DNA of 64,000 nucleotides from Cavenderia fasciculata (taxonomy: Eukaryota > Evosea > Eumycetozoa > Acytosteliales > Cavenderiaceae), in assembly GCF_000203815.1 (NCBI RefSeq), contig NW_004457737.1, positions 558,001 to 622,000 of the forward strand, read 5' to 3'. The notes below the pieces were generated by a model. That model had not been told where the DNA came from and did not search any database. It saw nothing but the letters and a program-made list of their open reading frames with translations. Both the position numbers and the translations under genes were made by a program. Shown one piece after another: positions 25,874-36,904 of the stretch; within the stretch, counting starts at the first letter, position 1, and every line of letters begins with the position of its first letter.

Positions 25874-28193
25874 TTACTTGTGAGTTGATTTCTTTGTATC
25901 TTTTGCATTGTTATTGTTATTATTGTTGGAATGATGGTTATGATTATGATGATGATAGGTAGCAGGAGCTTGTTGTAAAATCGATTTTTCTTTAGTTACA
26001 GAACTACCACCATGATGTCCATTATTATTATTATTATCTACATGTTTAACATCCTTTTCTTTGTTATTGTTTACAGGTGCATTTTTTTGTTGTTGTTGTT
26101 CTTGTTGTTGTTGATTGGCCAATGCGGTTTCCAATCTTTCTTGTTTTTCCCTTTCCTTTGATGCAAATTTAGGATGTGGGATGGCATTTCCATTGTCCCT
26201 TTCAGGCAGGTATGGAATCAATTGGGTGACTCTACCAATACCCTTGGCACGACCTTCTCTAAAAATCAGTCGGTTGTTGACAGTGAGGAACTCTGGTCTT
26301 GCCGTATACCTAAATCTGACCTTTGCCTTGTCACCCGTTCGAATGACATCCTTTTCCATCCAAACGATACGAGCACATTGTTGACTGGCTCCACAATGTA
26401 CTACTGCCTCGTAGTTTAGAGAGATGGTGGTGCTGTGATACAAGATAACCACCTCTGCCTCAAACTCTCGCACTGCCACTGGTTTTGCAGAGGGATGTGT
26501 GAGAATCATACCTTTGCGAATCGACTTTTTCACCTTCATCTTGATGGCAACCGATGCCGTCTGACCTGCTCTCACCTGCTTCACCGGCAGTCTCTTTGAA
26601 TGAATGCTCTTGACCTGTACGCTTGTAAACTGTCCATGTTCGTCTGGTCCCAGCAAGAGATTCTCTCCTACCGTAATCGAACCTTTCATCAAAGTACCTG
26701 AAACTACTGTTCCTACACCTGTTACATTCCAAATTGAATCAATGTCCAATTGAGAAGGTTTCTCCAAGAGACTATCCCATCCTTTTTGGCGGGCAAGAGG
26801 TTAAGGAAAGTACGAAGAAGATCGAGGTTTTCACCTGTGACATTGGAGACACAAAAGATGGGGGCGATACGATCAGAGACAAAGCTACGGGCGGCTACAA
26901 CTACATCGTCGTGGTTGTGGATGACGACGGGGAGTTTACGCGATCCGGGAGACTTGAGGATCTTTTTAATGTCATTCATCGTCTCGGTCATGACATTCTC
27001 GGGACACCTGTCAATCTTGGTGACGACGACAAATACTGGTACACGAAGGGCCAGAGCGATACCCAAGTGTTCTTTGGTCATACCAACACATCCATTGTTG
27101 GCGCTGACCATCAGCATGCTGAAATCAGGTGCATGACTAGTCATACCAAACAGCGTAGTCTTTATGTATTTACAGTGACCAGCTGTATCGACAAACGTGA
27201 TGATCTTGGATGACAGTTCGGCAATCTCAGACGGACTGATGCATCCATGCAACGATCCACCATTCGCACTACCTCCATGACCCGCATCATAATTGACAAT
27301 CTTTCCACGCGAATCAAATCCTACAATCTCTTGTGACAGACTGCTTGTACGACCAGTCTCAATCTCGTGTTTGTGACGAAATACATTGAGTCTTGCCAAT
27401 CCTCTACCATTGTCCAATTGTCCTCTTGTCAATACTCCCAATAGAGTTGATTTTCCTGCGTCTAAATTAAAATAATAATTAGTATATTATAATATCTCTA
27501 TCTGAGTCACTTTTGACTTTTCTTTTACTTACCAACATTTCCAGTGACACAAATTCTAACTTCAGAAAAATCATCAGATGCAAACTTTCTAATCAATACT
27601 TCATAGACCTCTCCCTTTGTACCATTACGAGTTCTTATAATCGTAAGGTCGGCAGAGAGACGAGAAGCCATTGTACGCAGGGTTGTCAAACTGGCCTGCA
27701 TCTCGGTTTCGCCCAATCCTACGGCAGTGCCATCGTCGTCGACACCAATCTCATAGATTGCTTCACCCATGCCTTCACCCAGTCTCCACTTTAACTGTGT
27801 CACCAAATGCTCCAATCGTTCGGCAGTGGGACTGATCAGTTGTAGTTTGTACTCGATATTGCCAAATTCAACCTCGGGTTGCAAATGAATGATTCCATTA
27901 CTGTCTGCTTTTCCTCCCATTGTTGGTGTTGTTGCTGGAATACCAATACCAAAACTCAATCCATCAATCGTGTCACTTGAACTTGACAGATCAGTTGATG
28001 TTGTGGTAGTAGAAGTGGTCGATGTCGTGGTTGTCGTCATAGTCGAGTTACTTGAAATGGTTGTGGCAGCCATACTAGAAGAAATTATTTTGGTAGTGTC
28101 CATAATAACTGTTGTAGCAGTTGCTGATTGTAGCGACGTTGCTGTTGTTACTAATGCTTCAGATTCATCGCTTGTATCTGAATTAGTATTCAT
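25874..28193 (-). CDS. GTPBP1/2-like translational GTPase (one apparent frame slip)
   Basis: Exons are 28193-27533 and 27461-25874. The junction rebuilds the P-loop GNVDAGKST. Downstream come FVDTAGH (G3), TKID (G4, preceded by VPVFVVV) and an elongation-factor-type beta-barrel region ([38 protein letters not shown]) that matches the GTPBP1/2 branch of the EF-Tu superfamily, linked to mRNA decay and ribosome rescue. The N-terminus is a Thr/Ser-rich extension of ~90 residues and the C-terminus is a Gln/Asn/His-rich tail. Within exon 2 the frame changes by one base near an A-run on the minus strand (26783-26787, five As in GCCAAAAAGG). One more A would keep a single open frame through a conserved domain boundary. 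Because both halves are otherwise well preserved, a sequencing error or very recent mutation is likely. Confidence 0.8.
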
Positions 28194-29522
28194 TGTTTTC
28201 TATTATTAATAATAAAAGGATAAATTTAAATATAAATATAATATATAATTTATTTCCTGCCTCGAAAAAAGACACAAATAGAAAAAAAAAAAACTGTCTT
28301 TTTAAAAAACTATAAAGTTAACAAATTTAAATAAATATATACAAATAAATAGTCAATTATAATCGTTATATATATGGAATCATAATAATGATGTTTCTAT
28401 ATATATATGTTGCTTGTTGTTGTTCTTGCTGATTTCTTGTTGATGATTGTTGTTGATGTGTTAATCAATTTAAAGTTTGATTTTGATTGGATGAATGGTT
28501 GGTTGGTTGATTCTGACTTATTTTTAAATATACACAATATATAACATAGATAAAAGAATAATAAAATACAGATAATATATATATATAAATATATATAAAT
28601 AAATATAAACAAATAATAAGAAAATGAGAATATGAATACAATAGACAGAGTTTTTACAAACAGCAAATTATAAAATTACTGCTGGTGGCCTTTTTTAAAA
28701 AATACTGCTGCTTCTTTTTTTTAAATTATTCTAAATTTTTTTTTTTTGATAGGTGTCTGTCTGTGTCTCCTTTTGCATTTCCTCATCCTTTCCTATCTTT
28801 GCATCACAGCGATCATCATATGTGAATGTTTGCACATTAGGTTCATTGTCGATCTTTCAATTTATCGACAATGAAACAAGATAGATTCGAGGTGAACAGA
28901 TGTTTATTGTCATGTGATTATTACCTTTTGATTATATATAGTTCTATATTAGAGATAGAGAGTATATAGAATGGATAGAATGGTTGGTTGATTATAGATG
29001 CTAAACAAACATGAAAGATTCAAATTTAATTGATTAAAGTAAATACTAGATAATTGAATCTTTCATATAAAAAAAACAAAAAATAGATATATAGATATAG
29101 ATAAATATTTATTATTTATTATTGGAAGAAGGATCTATGGAAGAGGACAATATTTCTGTTGGGTATGGTCGTAGTGGATTGGATTATTTTTGAAAAAAAA
29201 GGAATAAAAGTAGAATTGGTAAAAGTTTTGCGAATTGACTGAGATATAGTATTATCTATTGATGACGCTCCTAGTTTTTGATGTTCAATCAACTAAATTT
29301 CATGTTTCAATCAACAAGAAATAAGGATAAGGAATATGGATTTGAATTTCTTTGGTACATTTATTAATTAATTATTTCTCAAGATGGTGGTGGTTCTGGT
29401 CAAATACATCAACTTTGACAGAATCTATTATATCTTGTAGTGGTTGATAAAAAGTATATATATATATATTTTATTCATCATCCATCCCCCACTCTTTCTG
29501 ATGATCACCAAACTTATCATTC
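28194..29522. other. Intergenic region, no gene seen
   Basis: About 1.3 kb upstream of the GTPase gene and downstream of the next minus-strand gene. AT-rich with TA runs (28571-28620, 29456-29470), (TGTTGT)-rich patches near 28410-28450 and an inverted repeat-like TTGTCGATCTTTCAATTTATCGACAA at ~28845-28870. No supportable coding region. Confidence 0.45.
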
Positions 29523-30418
29523 TCAGGGTAGTGGAGTGATGTTGGTCAATGGTTTTTGGTCAGACTTGTCATGAACGATGAATTCAACAAACAATACTCT
29601 TTCTTCATAGAATTTTTCGATGTTGAGGTCGCAGCCACTGAAATCAAGGTCTACCCAGTCAGTGTGCATCAGCTGACTCATCGCAAATCCGCTATGTTTG
29701 TATGTATCATCGACGACACGAATTTCTTCACAAATAGTTCTGTTCATTGTTGCTCGACTACTAGCTGACTGACAGTAAATTCTTGGGAGACTGCATTGCA
29801 TAGTGGTTTTGGTCAATGGACTGGCAGTCAAAACACGAACTTGCAGCTTTCTCTTGCCACCCTTGATAGCGACTGGAAGATTGGAACCTGGTGTTGGATA
29901 GAGACCATAGCATCCAGATACTGGTTCAATACTCTCTGGGAAATCACGGTATCCTTCCATGAAATCTTGGCTCTGAGCGGGGTAGAAATAGGCAGCATCT
30001 ACACGATAGGCGTGGTCAAGGTCTGGAAGCTCGAGTGGGTTGCAAGGAAAGGAACTATTCTGATACGATGTGTCAACAGGTCTCTTTTGTTCTGGATGAA
30101 TTAAAAGTTTGACTGGATACCACCACGAATCACTCTTTAACAATAGGTGACCGTTTTTATAGAATTCCTTGATGTCGTCTGCTTTAGCTTTCAATGCACC
30201 CGTTGCAATATTATTAATCCCTTTTTTGTAAGTAATATGTAGTCTTTCTCTCAATGATTTAACTTCACCTGCATTAGCATTGGCTTTCTTTCCACTGATA
30301 AAGTATGGATCAACTTCTAATTGATACCACCATGTCTACAAAAATAAATAAATAATTAATGAATGAATTAAATGTTAACGTCAAACAACAAACAAGACCA
30401 TACATTTAATACATTCAT
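29523..30418 (-). CDS. Unknown dictyostelid protein (~275 residues)
   Basis: The long exon 30335-29523 is open to the acceptor side (TTTTTGTAG) and lacks its own in-frame ATG. A 15-nt exon 30418-30404 (ATG AAT GTA TTA AAT, donor GTATGG) splices in phase to give a start MNVLNTWWYQLEVDPYF. The protein has regularly spaced aromatic and Pro-rich segments, a DSWWYPVKLL motif, about seven Cys, and a run KGGKRKLQVRVLTASPL. It is mostly beta-like. No signal peptide or transmembrane helix is evident. I do not recognise the family. The exact N-terminus rests on the splice prediction and is moderately certain. Confidence 0.6.
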
Positions 30419-31016
30419 AACAGAGATGTACAAGAACACAATTAAAAAAGAATGTTACTTTTTCAATAGGGGGACGTCACTACTTATAGTTTTCAAACCA
30501 TCCAAAGAAATGAAAGAAAATACCAAAAAAAATAAAAAACTTTGAGAATTATAATTATAGGTATGGTTGGTAAGATTTCCTTTTATATCCAGTTCATTTT
30601 TACATTTTTTGTAGATCTTTGTATTATTTCAATTGGAGTAATCTATACCTCCTCTCCTCTACAATAATAAAATATAATGTAAATAATAATAATTATCAAG
30701 TGACCTAGAGTATTTATTTATTTATTATTATCATTCATTGTTAACTTCTAAAATGATTTAGAGAGAAAGACTACACTGCACTACATTACATATTACATAC
30801 CATTCACACATACGAATACTCATTATCATTATTATTTATTTTGTTGAATCTACAATCTAAAATTAATTTTACCTACCTCTATCTATCTATCTATTTTGAA
30901 CTCTTATAATAATACATATATAGTCAAAACACTCACACATACTATTAATATTTAAACCAAATAATTTCAAAATTTAATTAAAAAAAAAAAAGAAATATTT
31001 TTGATGATATAAAAAT
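30419..31016. other. Divergent promoter region
   Basis: About 600 bp between the start of the unknown minus-strand gene and the P450 gene. AT-rich with homopolymer runs and TCTA repeats at ~30878-30892. It probably contains both promoters. No gene seen. Confidence 0.5.
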
Positions 31017-33407
31017 ATGTTTAACATTGAATTTTTAATATGTGGAACTTTATTTCTATTTATTTGTGGTAGAATCTTAAAGGTTTGTATTAGTGCATAC
31101 TCAATCAATTGAGAACATGTCACAACAACATGCAGTCATCTAATAATCTATTTATCTATATGTAGGGTATACTACTTAGAAATGTTAGTCAGTTTGTACA
31201 TCCGATCAAGGGTGTGATGAATGGAGAGGATCCATTGTTGGGTCCGTTTGCATCGTTGTTGACTAGCAACGATATTGATATTGATAAATCACCACTCGAC
31301 GAACACGATAGAGAATGGGTACAAGAACTCGAAGATGCTCTGGTTGCAAGTCAACAACAAGAGAAACGAGTTGTATGTTTATACGATGAATGTCATCCTT
31401 CACCAATTCAAACACCAAAGAAAAAGAAAAGAAGATTAAGAAAAAGAAATCAACTTGAACAACAAATTAAACAACAACAATATGAATATAAACAACAACA
31501 ACAACAAGTCAAACAAGTTGAATTAAAAGAATCATCATCTTTGTTTAAAAGTAGTGGAGTTGGACCAAGATTTCTAATGGATTTGGATCTTGGTCAACAA
31601 CATCATCAAGATGTTGAAGCTAGTTTATCTAGTACTGCAGACACTGATAATAGTTTTTATGATGATGATACAATTTCAGAAGTAGATGATGATGATGAAG
31701 ATGAAGAAGAAGAAGTAGAAGAGTCAGATGAATTGACATCATCATCAATCGATAAATTACAGCAACAACAAGAGGATGAGGATGAATACGAAGAAATAAC
31801 ACCAGAAGAAGAATTAATAGAAAACTATAAAAAGTTTTTGGAAGAGGATAGAATGGCAATTTACTATTCATGGCATTTGGGTAAACCAATCGTCAACATT
31901 ACTTCAATCGATGCCATCAAATATGTGTTGAGGGATCAAAGTACACATTTTGAACGGTTTTGGGTGTCTGGCTACTGTCCACTGCGTCACTCTGCAGAGG
32001 ATTTCAATCGAATCTTTAGAATCTATAGCAAAGTGGCAGGATCAAAAGAAAGTTTAAATAGAATGTTTCCAATTGTTAAAAAGGAGGCATCCATGTTGAT
32101 GGAATGGATAAACGAGAAACAATCATTAGTATTTGATACTAATAAATTAATTCCAGATGTATGTAAAAGTAAAAATGTTGAAAGACAAGAAAATAATAGT
32201 ATTATTCATTATTAATTAAATATTTAATTTAGTTTTGCATGTCAATGTTGGCAAGATTATTTATGGGTGGTGCAGAGGATGCATATTTATGTGTAAAGGC
32301 AAACTATTTCTTTTACAACAAAACATTTACAGATTATCTATATCATATTTTACCAATACTAAGGAGACTACCAACTCAATATTCTAAAGATTATCGTGTA
32401 AGGAATAAGGAATAATTAAATACCAAATATTGTTATGATTATTTATTTAATTTTTCTTTTATTTTTTTTTTAAATATTTTAGAAAAATTCAAAATATAGA
32501 AATATTTATCAATTGTATGCAATGAAAGCATACTTTAAATATTTAAACAAGGATGGAAATGGTCACCAAAAGAGTGGTAGTACAAGTAGTAGTGGTAGTG
32601 ATAATTTAGAACAAGAGGATAGTATTATAAATATATTGGCAGATGCAAGTTACCATGATCGTGAAGGATTGTCTTTGGAAGAGATTCAGATGAGCAACTA
32701 CATTTTAAACACATCGACAATTTGTGGGTTGATTAGTCTCTTGTCGAGTATATTCTACATGTTTATGCAATTCCCAGAGGTACAACAAAAACTACGTCGC
32801 GAAATCAACACTATCCTATCAAAGAATGGACAGACTGCCAAAACATTCACCTTTGACGTTCTCTCTGAAATGCCCTATCTCGATGCAGTCATCATGGAAA
32901 CGGCTCGTTTATTACCACCTTATCCAAAATTAATTCCAAGATATGCCAATTGTAATGAACGTGTACTTGGTTATAGAATTCCTATTGGTGTATGTATATT
33001 TATTAATTAAAAAACAAATTAAATATTAATTAATTATTATTTTTTAATCTAATATTTATTATTTATTATTTTTTTAGACATTAATTAATTGTCCAATAGT
33101 AACAACACTTAGAAATCCAAATATATTCCGTGAACCAAATAAATTTATTCCAGAGAGATTCTATGATATGGAGCATGACGTTCAAATGATTGCAGAGTTG
33201 GGATGGGGATACGGTACTACTAAGTGTATCGGTGTCAATATGAGCAAGCTACTCATCAAGACTACCCTCATCACTCTATTGTCACAAAGCAAATTTGTGT
33301 CATCCAACATTGACCAAGTCAAGATGACAAAAACCTTTTCATCTCTCTACCCTTCCCCATCTATAGAATTTAATGTTTTTCCAATAGTTCAAAGAGCTGA
33401 AGAATAA
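31017..33407 (+). CDS. Cytochrome P450 with long acidic/Gln-rich insert
   Basis: Five exons, all breaking between codons: 31017-31082, 31166-32158, 32233-32397, 32483-32989 and 33078-33407 (about 686 residues). The first exon encodes an N-terminal membrane anchor (FLICGTLFLFICGRIL). P450 hallmarks in the C-terminal half: I-helix-like segment near residue 480-500, the K-helix ExxR as ETAR (~547-550), PERF (~602-605), and the heme loop GWGYGTTKCIG with the Cys ligand at ~627. The usual Phe at the start of the heme signature is replaced (LGWGYG). Between the proline-rich start and the P450 fold lies a ~150-residue Lys/Gln-rich then Asp/Glu-rich tract, making it much longer than the usual ~500 residues. 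It should be an ER-anchored monooxygenase. The substrate is unknown. Confidence 0.82.
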
Positions 33408-33934
33408 ATAATTAAATAATAAAATAATAATATAATATAATTTAATTATTTATTTTCAATATTTTATTTTAATTGGATCGTCAGCTGATTGTTAATAATT
33501 ACCATAGATGGATTGATTGACCCATTGTCAACTATCATCCGACTTGTTATTTTACAGTTGAGTAGTATTAAACATTAATTAACCTACGAATGATCCAGAT
33601 ATTTTTGTGAAACAAAAGTCACTAAAGAGATCCAATTCGTCAGAAAAACATTAATTAATTCATCATCAGAATTTGAATTATTTGTAACAAATATTTGTGG
33701 CACTACATTATCACAAATAGTATATATATATTGACACACATAATAATCGACTATTTCTTTTTATTGATCTTCTTTTTCTTTGTTTTTAAAAAAAAATTGA
33801 ATAATATTATTTATTGAAATGATTACATGTGGTTTGTTTGGGTACTTTAGTAGTATGTATGTATGTCCAAATATTTGAAGAAAATATATAAATAAAAATA
33901 GAAAATAATAAATTATAATTCGAAAATTAATTAA
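33408..33934. other. Convergent intergenic region, no gene seen
   Basis: About 530 bp between the 3' ends of the P450 and the minus-strand receptor gene. AT-rich with possible polyadenylation signals (AATAAA variants). No coding frame. Confidence 0.5.
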
Positions 33935-36085
33935 TTATTGTTGGGTGTTGGTTGTTGGTTGTTGTTTTGGTATTGGATACATTTCCATTTCATTGGTGTC
34001 TTTTTTGGCTTCCTTATTTTTATTCTTGAACATCTTTGAGAAGATCTTGGTGACTTGGACTTTCTTCTTCTTTAATGCCAAGACAACCAACAATATAATA
34101 GCCAATGGTATTATTATAAGACCTATTAGAATGACAATGTCAAGGATTCTCGCTTTTACAAATGACTTGTATGAATGAGATTCTGAATCGGATTCTGGTT
34201 CTGCTACCACTGCAATTGATACTACTACCATCTTTGATGTAACCATTTCAGCAACTCTTATCGTTACATTGTAATCTAAAAGAATTGAAGATGGTTCAAC
34301 ACTATCCAATAATAAACAAGTAAAATGTTTAAAATCGGGTCCAATAAACTGAGGTGATCTACATTGTTTGCCTTGAATCGTTACCAATACATATGAACTG
34401 TCTTTTCCAAAATGATTACCATTGATCGTAACAAGTGATTGCGTTCCATTTGTAATATTGCAAATACTATAAATGAATGGTGCATCACTTGTATAAAATG
34501 TAATCAATGGTGTATAATAGTTTACATCTTCAATCTCTGATGAAATAGTTGCATCATTAATATTATATAGAATATTATTTGATGATTGTGTCACACCTGG
34601 ATCAATAGTTTTAGTATAATACAATGGAGATATTGTTCCTTTGAATGGACCATTATTTCTTGTAAAACTGTTATTATTACTGTTGTATGATACACCCTGC
34701 CAAAATCTAAAGTTAGGGTAGTCTTTGATATTCAATGATTGATTAAAACATTGATACATTTCAGCTGATTCTATTGCACCAATATATGGAGCATTTGGTG
34801 TTGATTCCATTGTTACTTTGTCAACCATTAATTGCCTGACTCTTTCATATTCTCCACCAAATAGAATGGTTGAATGGAATCTATTGTCACAGACTATAAT
34901 AATAGATGAAGAAAAATATATAAGGTTAGAATTAATTTAATAATTATTTTCAATTAATTATTTTTTATATACATACAAATATGAGGTTTAAAGGTTTGAG
35001 TATAAACATCATCAACTGAAATTGAAATCGGAAGTAGTTTGGTATCTCCAACAAGAGATGATTCGAGTTTACAAATAATCTGTGTTGATGATGCAATTAT
35101 AATATTACATGGAATATTAGATGTTGAAACATTAACAAATACTAGATTGTTTGTGTTATCACCAAAGTTATCACCAATCAGTGTAATCGATCCATTAGCA
35201 GTGAATGATGGATAGACAGCTTTAATAAATGGTGGATATGGTTGCCATGCATAGTGTGTTGACTTGACTCCACTAGCATCTTGAACAGTGACATTGTAAA
35301 GTCCAGATAGAGGTGGAACTATACAAGTGATTGATGTTTCTTGTTTTGATGTTATATTACATGATTTCGAGAGTTGTTTGGTTGGATTGGAAAATGTAAT
35401 GTTGATTGTTGAAATGTTGAATTGTGATAGATTGTTGATTGTTATTGATCCTCCATTTGTACCAATTGATGGAACATATACCTCTTTAATAGGTTGTATT
35501 TCACAATATGCTGTATAAACTAGATCATTAGAACCTTTGGCAGTATTAAAATTCCAGTTTGGTCCTTTGATGTAAATATAATCCTCTCCTGCAGCAAGAG
35601 TTAAAGATGGTTCACCTGCATTGAATGGACAATATCCTTTAATAAAATAAAAATGATTAATACAATTAATTTTATAAAGAGTTGATACTTTTAATAGACA
35701 TACCCCAACATTGACCAGTATACATATTAAATAATGGTTGATTGGTTTGTGGTCCACTTGAATAGGTGTAATTCCCATTCCCTTCGATGTCTCTACCAGA
35801 GACCCAAACAGTCTTAAAATCGTAGATGTTTTTAATAAAATCCCATTCTTGTTTTGCATCAACTGTGACAAGATATGATTTAAAAGTACTGTTCTTTTCC
35901 AAATTGCATTGTTTCATCACCTCTGTCATGTTAGAAGCAAATAAAAAAATGTATCCATGATCATTCCCTCCAATTGAAGTCGGCCAAACAACTGCATCTT
36001 GACATTGAATAGGACCAATATTCAACAAAAAAAGCATTAAAACTACTGCCACCTCTACTACCATTACTTTTAAATATTGTAACAT
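33935..36085 (-). CDS. Shortened lectin/IPT-TIG transmembrane receptor paralogue
   Basis: Exons are 36085-35704, 35636-34977 and 34893-33935 (about 666 residues). Exon 2 is exactly 660 nt, as in the plus-strand paralogue at 13857, and the phases are the same. It has a signal peptide, a C-type-lectin-like domain (SYLVTVDAKQEWDFI, WVSGRDIEGNGNY) and IPT/TIG folds (PPFIKAVYPSFTANG, TINGNHFGKDSSYVL). It then leaves the family pattern: the EGF module and the ~300-residue membrane-proximal region are absent. Instead there is a short Ser/Glu linker, a transmembrane helix (IVILIGLIIIPLAIILLVVL) and a Lys-rich cytosolic tail ending in poly-polar PKQQPTTNTQQ. It looks like a functional short isoform-type paralogue, inverted and ~17 kb from the tandem pair. 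Confidence 0.8.
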
Positions 36086-36904
36086 TGTGGATAAATAATA
36101 TTTATATTATTTTATCTTTCTTTTAAATAGTTAATGTTGTCTACTTTGGTAGAGTACCGATTTTGAGCCATTCCCATCATCCAACCCAACAATCCCAATT
36201 TAATTTCAGTCTATAATTCTAGGAGGTGATTGGTTGGTGTTCATTGAGATCGTCATCTCTCGCATACATCCTATCCTATCATCTCTCTATTGATAGAACG
36301 ACGCTATCTTTAAATAAATTACTCTTTTTGGATAATATATGTGTTGTTGTTGTAGTCGAAGAGGAGCAGGAGATATGATAATATTATTATTATTATTATT
36401 CTGTCTTGTTGGTTTGGTGAATGATTTCTATTAATAGGTTACATTATCCATTGTCAATAGGTGGTGGAGAGTTGAAATCTGCTTTGTTTGGTTGATTCAT
36501 CACTTGCCTCTTCTTTCAAGTCTCTCAGCGGACCATATGTACATTATTCAAAAAGCATTATTATTTTTAATTATAATTATCATTGATAATGATCAATTTG
36601 CTAGACTATATCTATATGTATACAGGTTGTTGTTGTTGTTTGATTGAATGATATAACTATAACTACGACATGTATCTGTGATGGACCATTCAAAGTACCG
36701 TGAAAAATTGATGAGACAGCGACTTTTACAAACACTTTTCTTTGATTATCGCATTTTACGTCACACACGCTGTTTAACCACGTAGTGGGCTTGTCGTCAC
36801 TCATTTAACCAATCACTGTTGTCTATCTATCTTATCTGTAGTTTTAAGATATTTATTATATACATTATTATTTATACATATACATATATTAAACAAAGAA
36901 TGAG
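36086..36904. other. Divergent upstream region
   Basis: About 820 bp between the receptor paralogue (minus strand) and the beta-helix gene (plus strand). It contains the 20-bp motif shared with 13407-13426, a TTGTTG run and ATT repeats (36382-36402). No gene. An open frame at 36601-36804 on the minus strand is not convincing. Confidence 0.5.
36258..36277 (-). promoter_or_regulatory. Shared 20-bp upstream motif (second occurrence)
   Basis: Exact reverse complement of the sequence at 13407-13426, 173 bp upstream of this paralogue's start codon and in the same orientation relative to the gene. Confidence 0.5.

Noticed and set aside
28845-28870. Inverted repeat TTGTCGAT...ATCGACAA as a terminator or operator
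   Set aside because: A hairpin is possible, but with no adjacent gene end and in AT-rich DNA a chance palindrome cannot be excluded.
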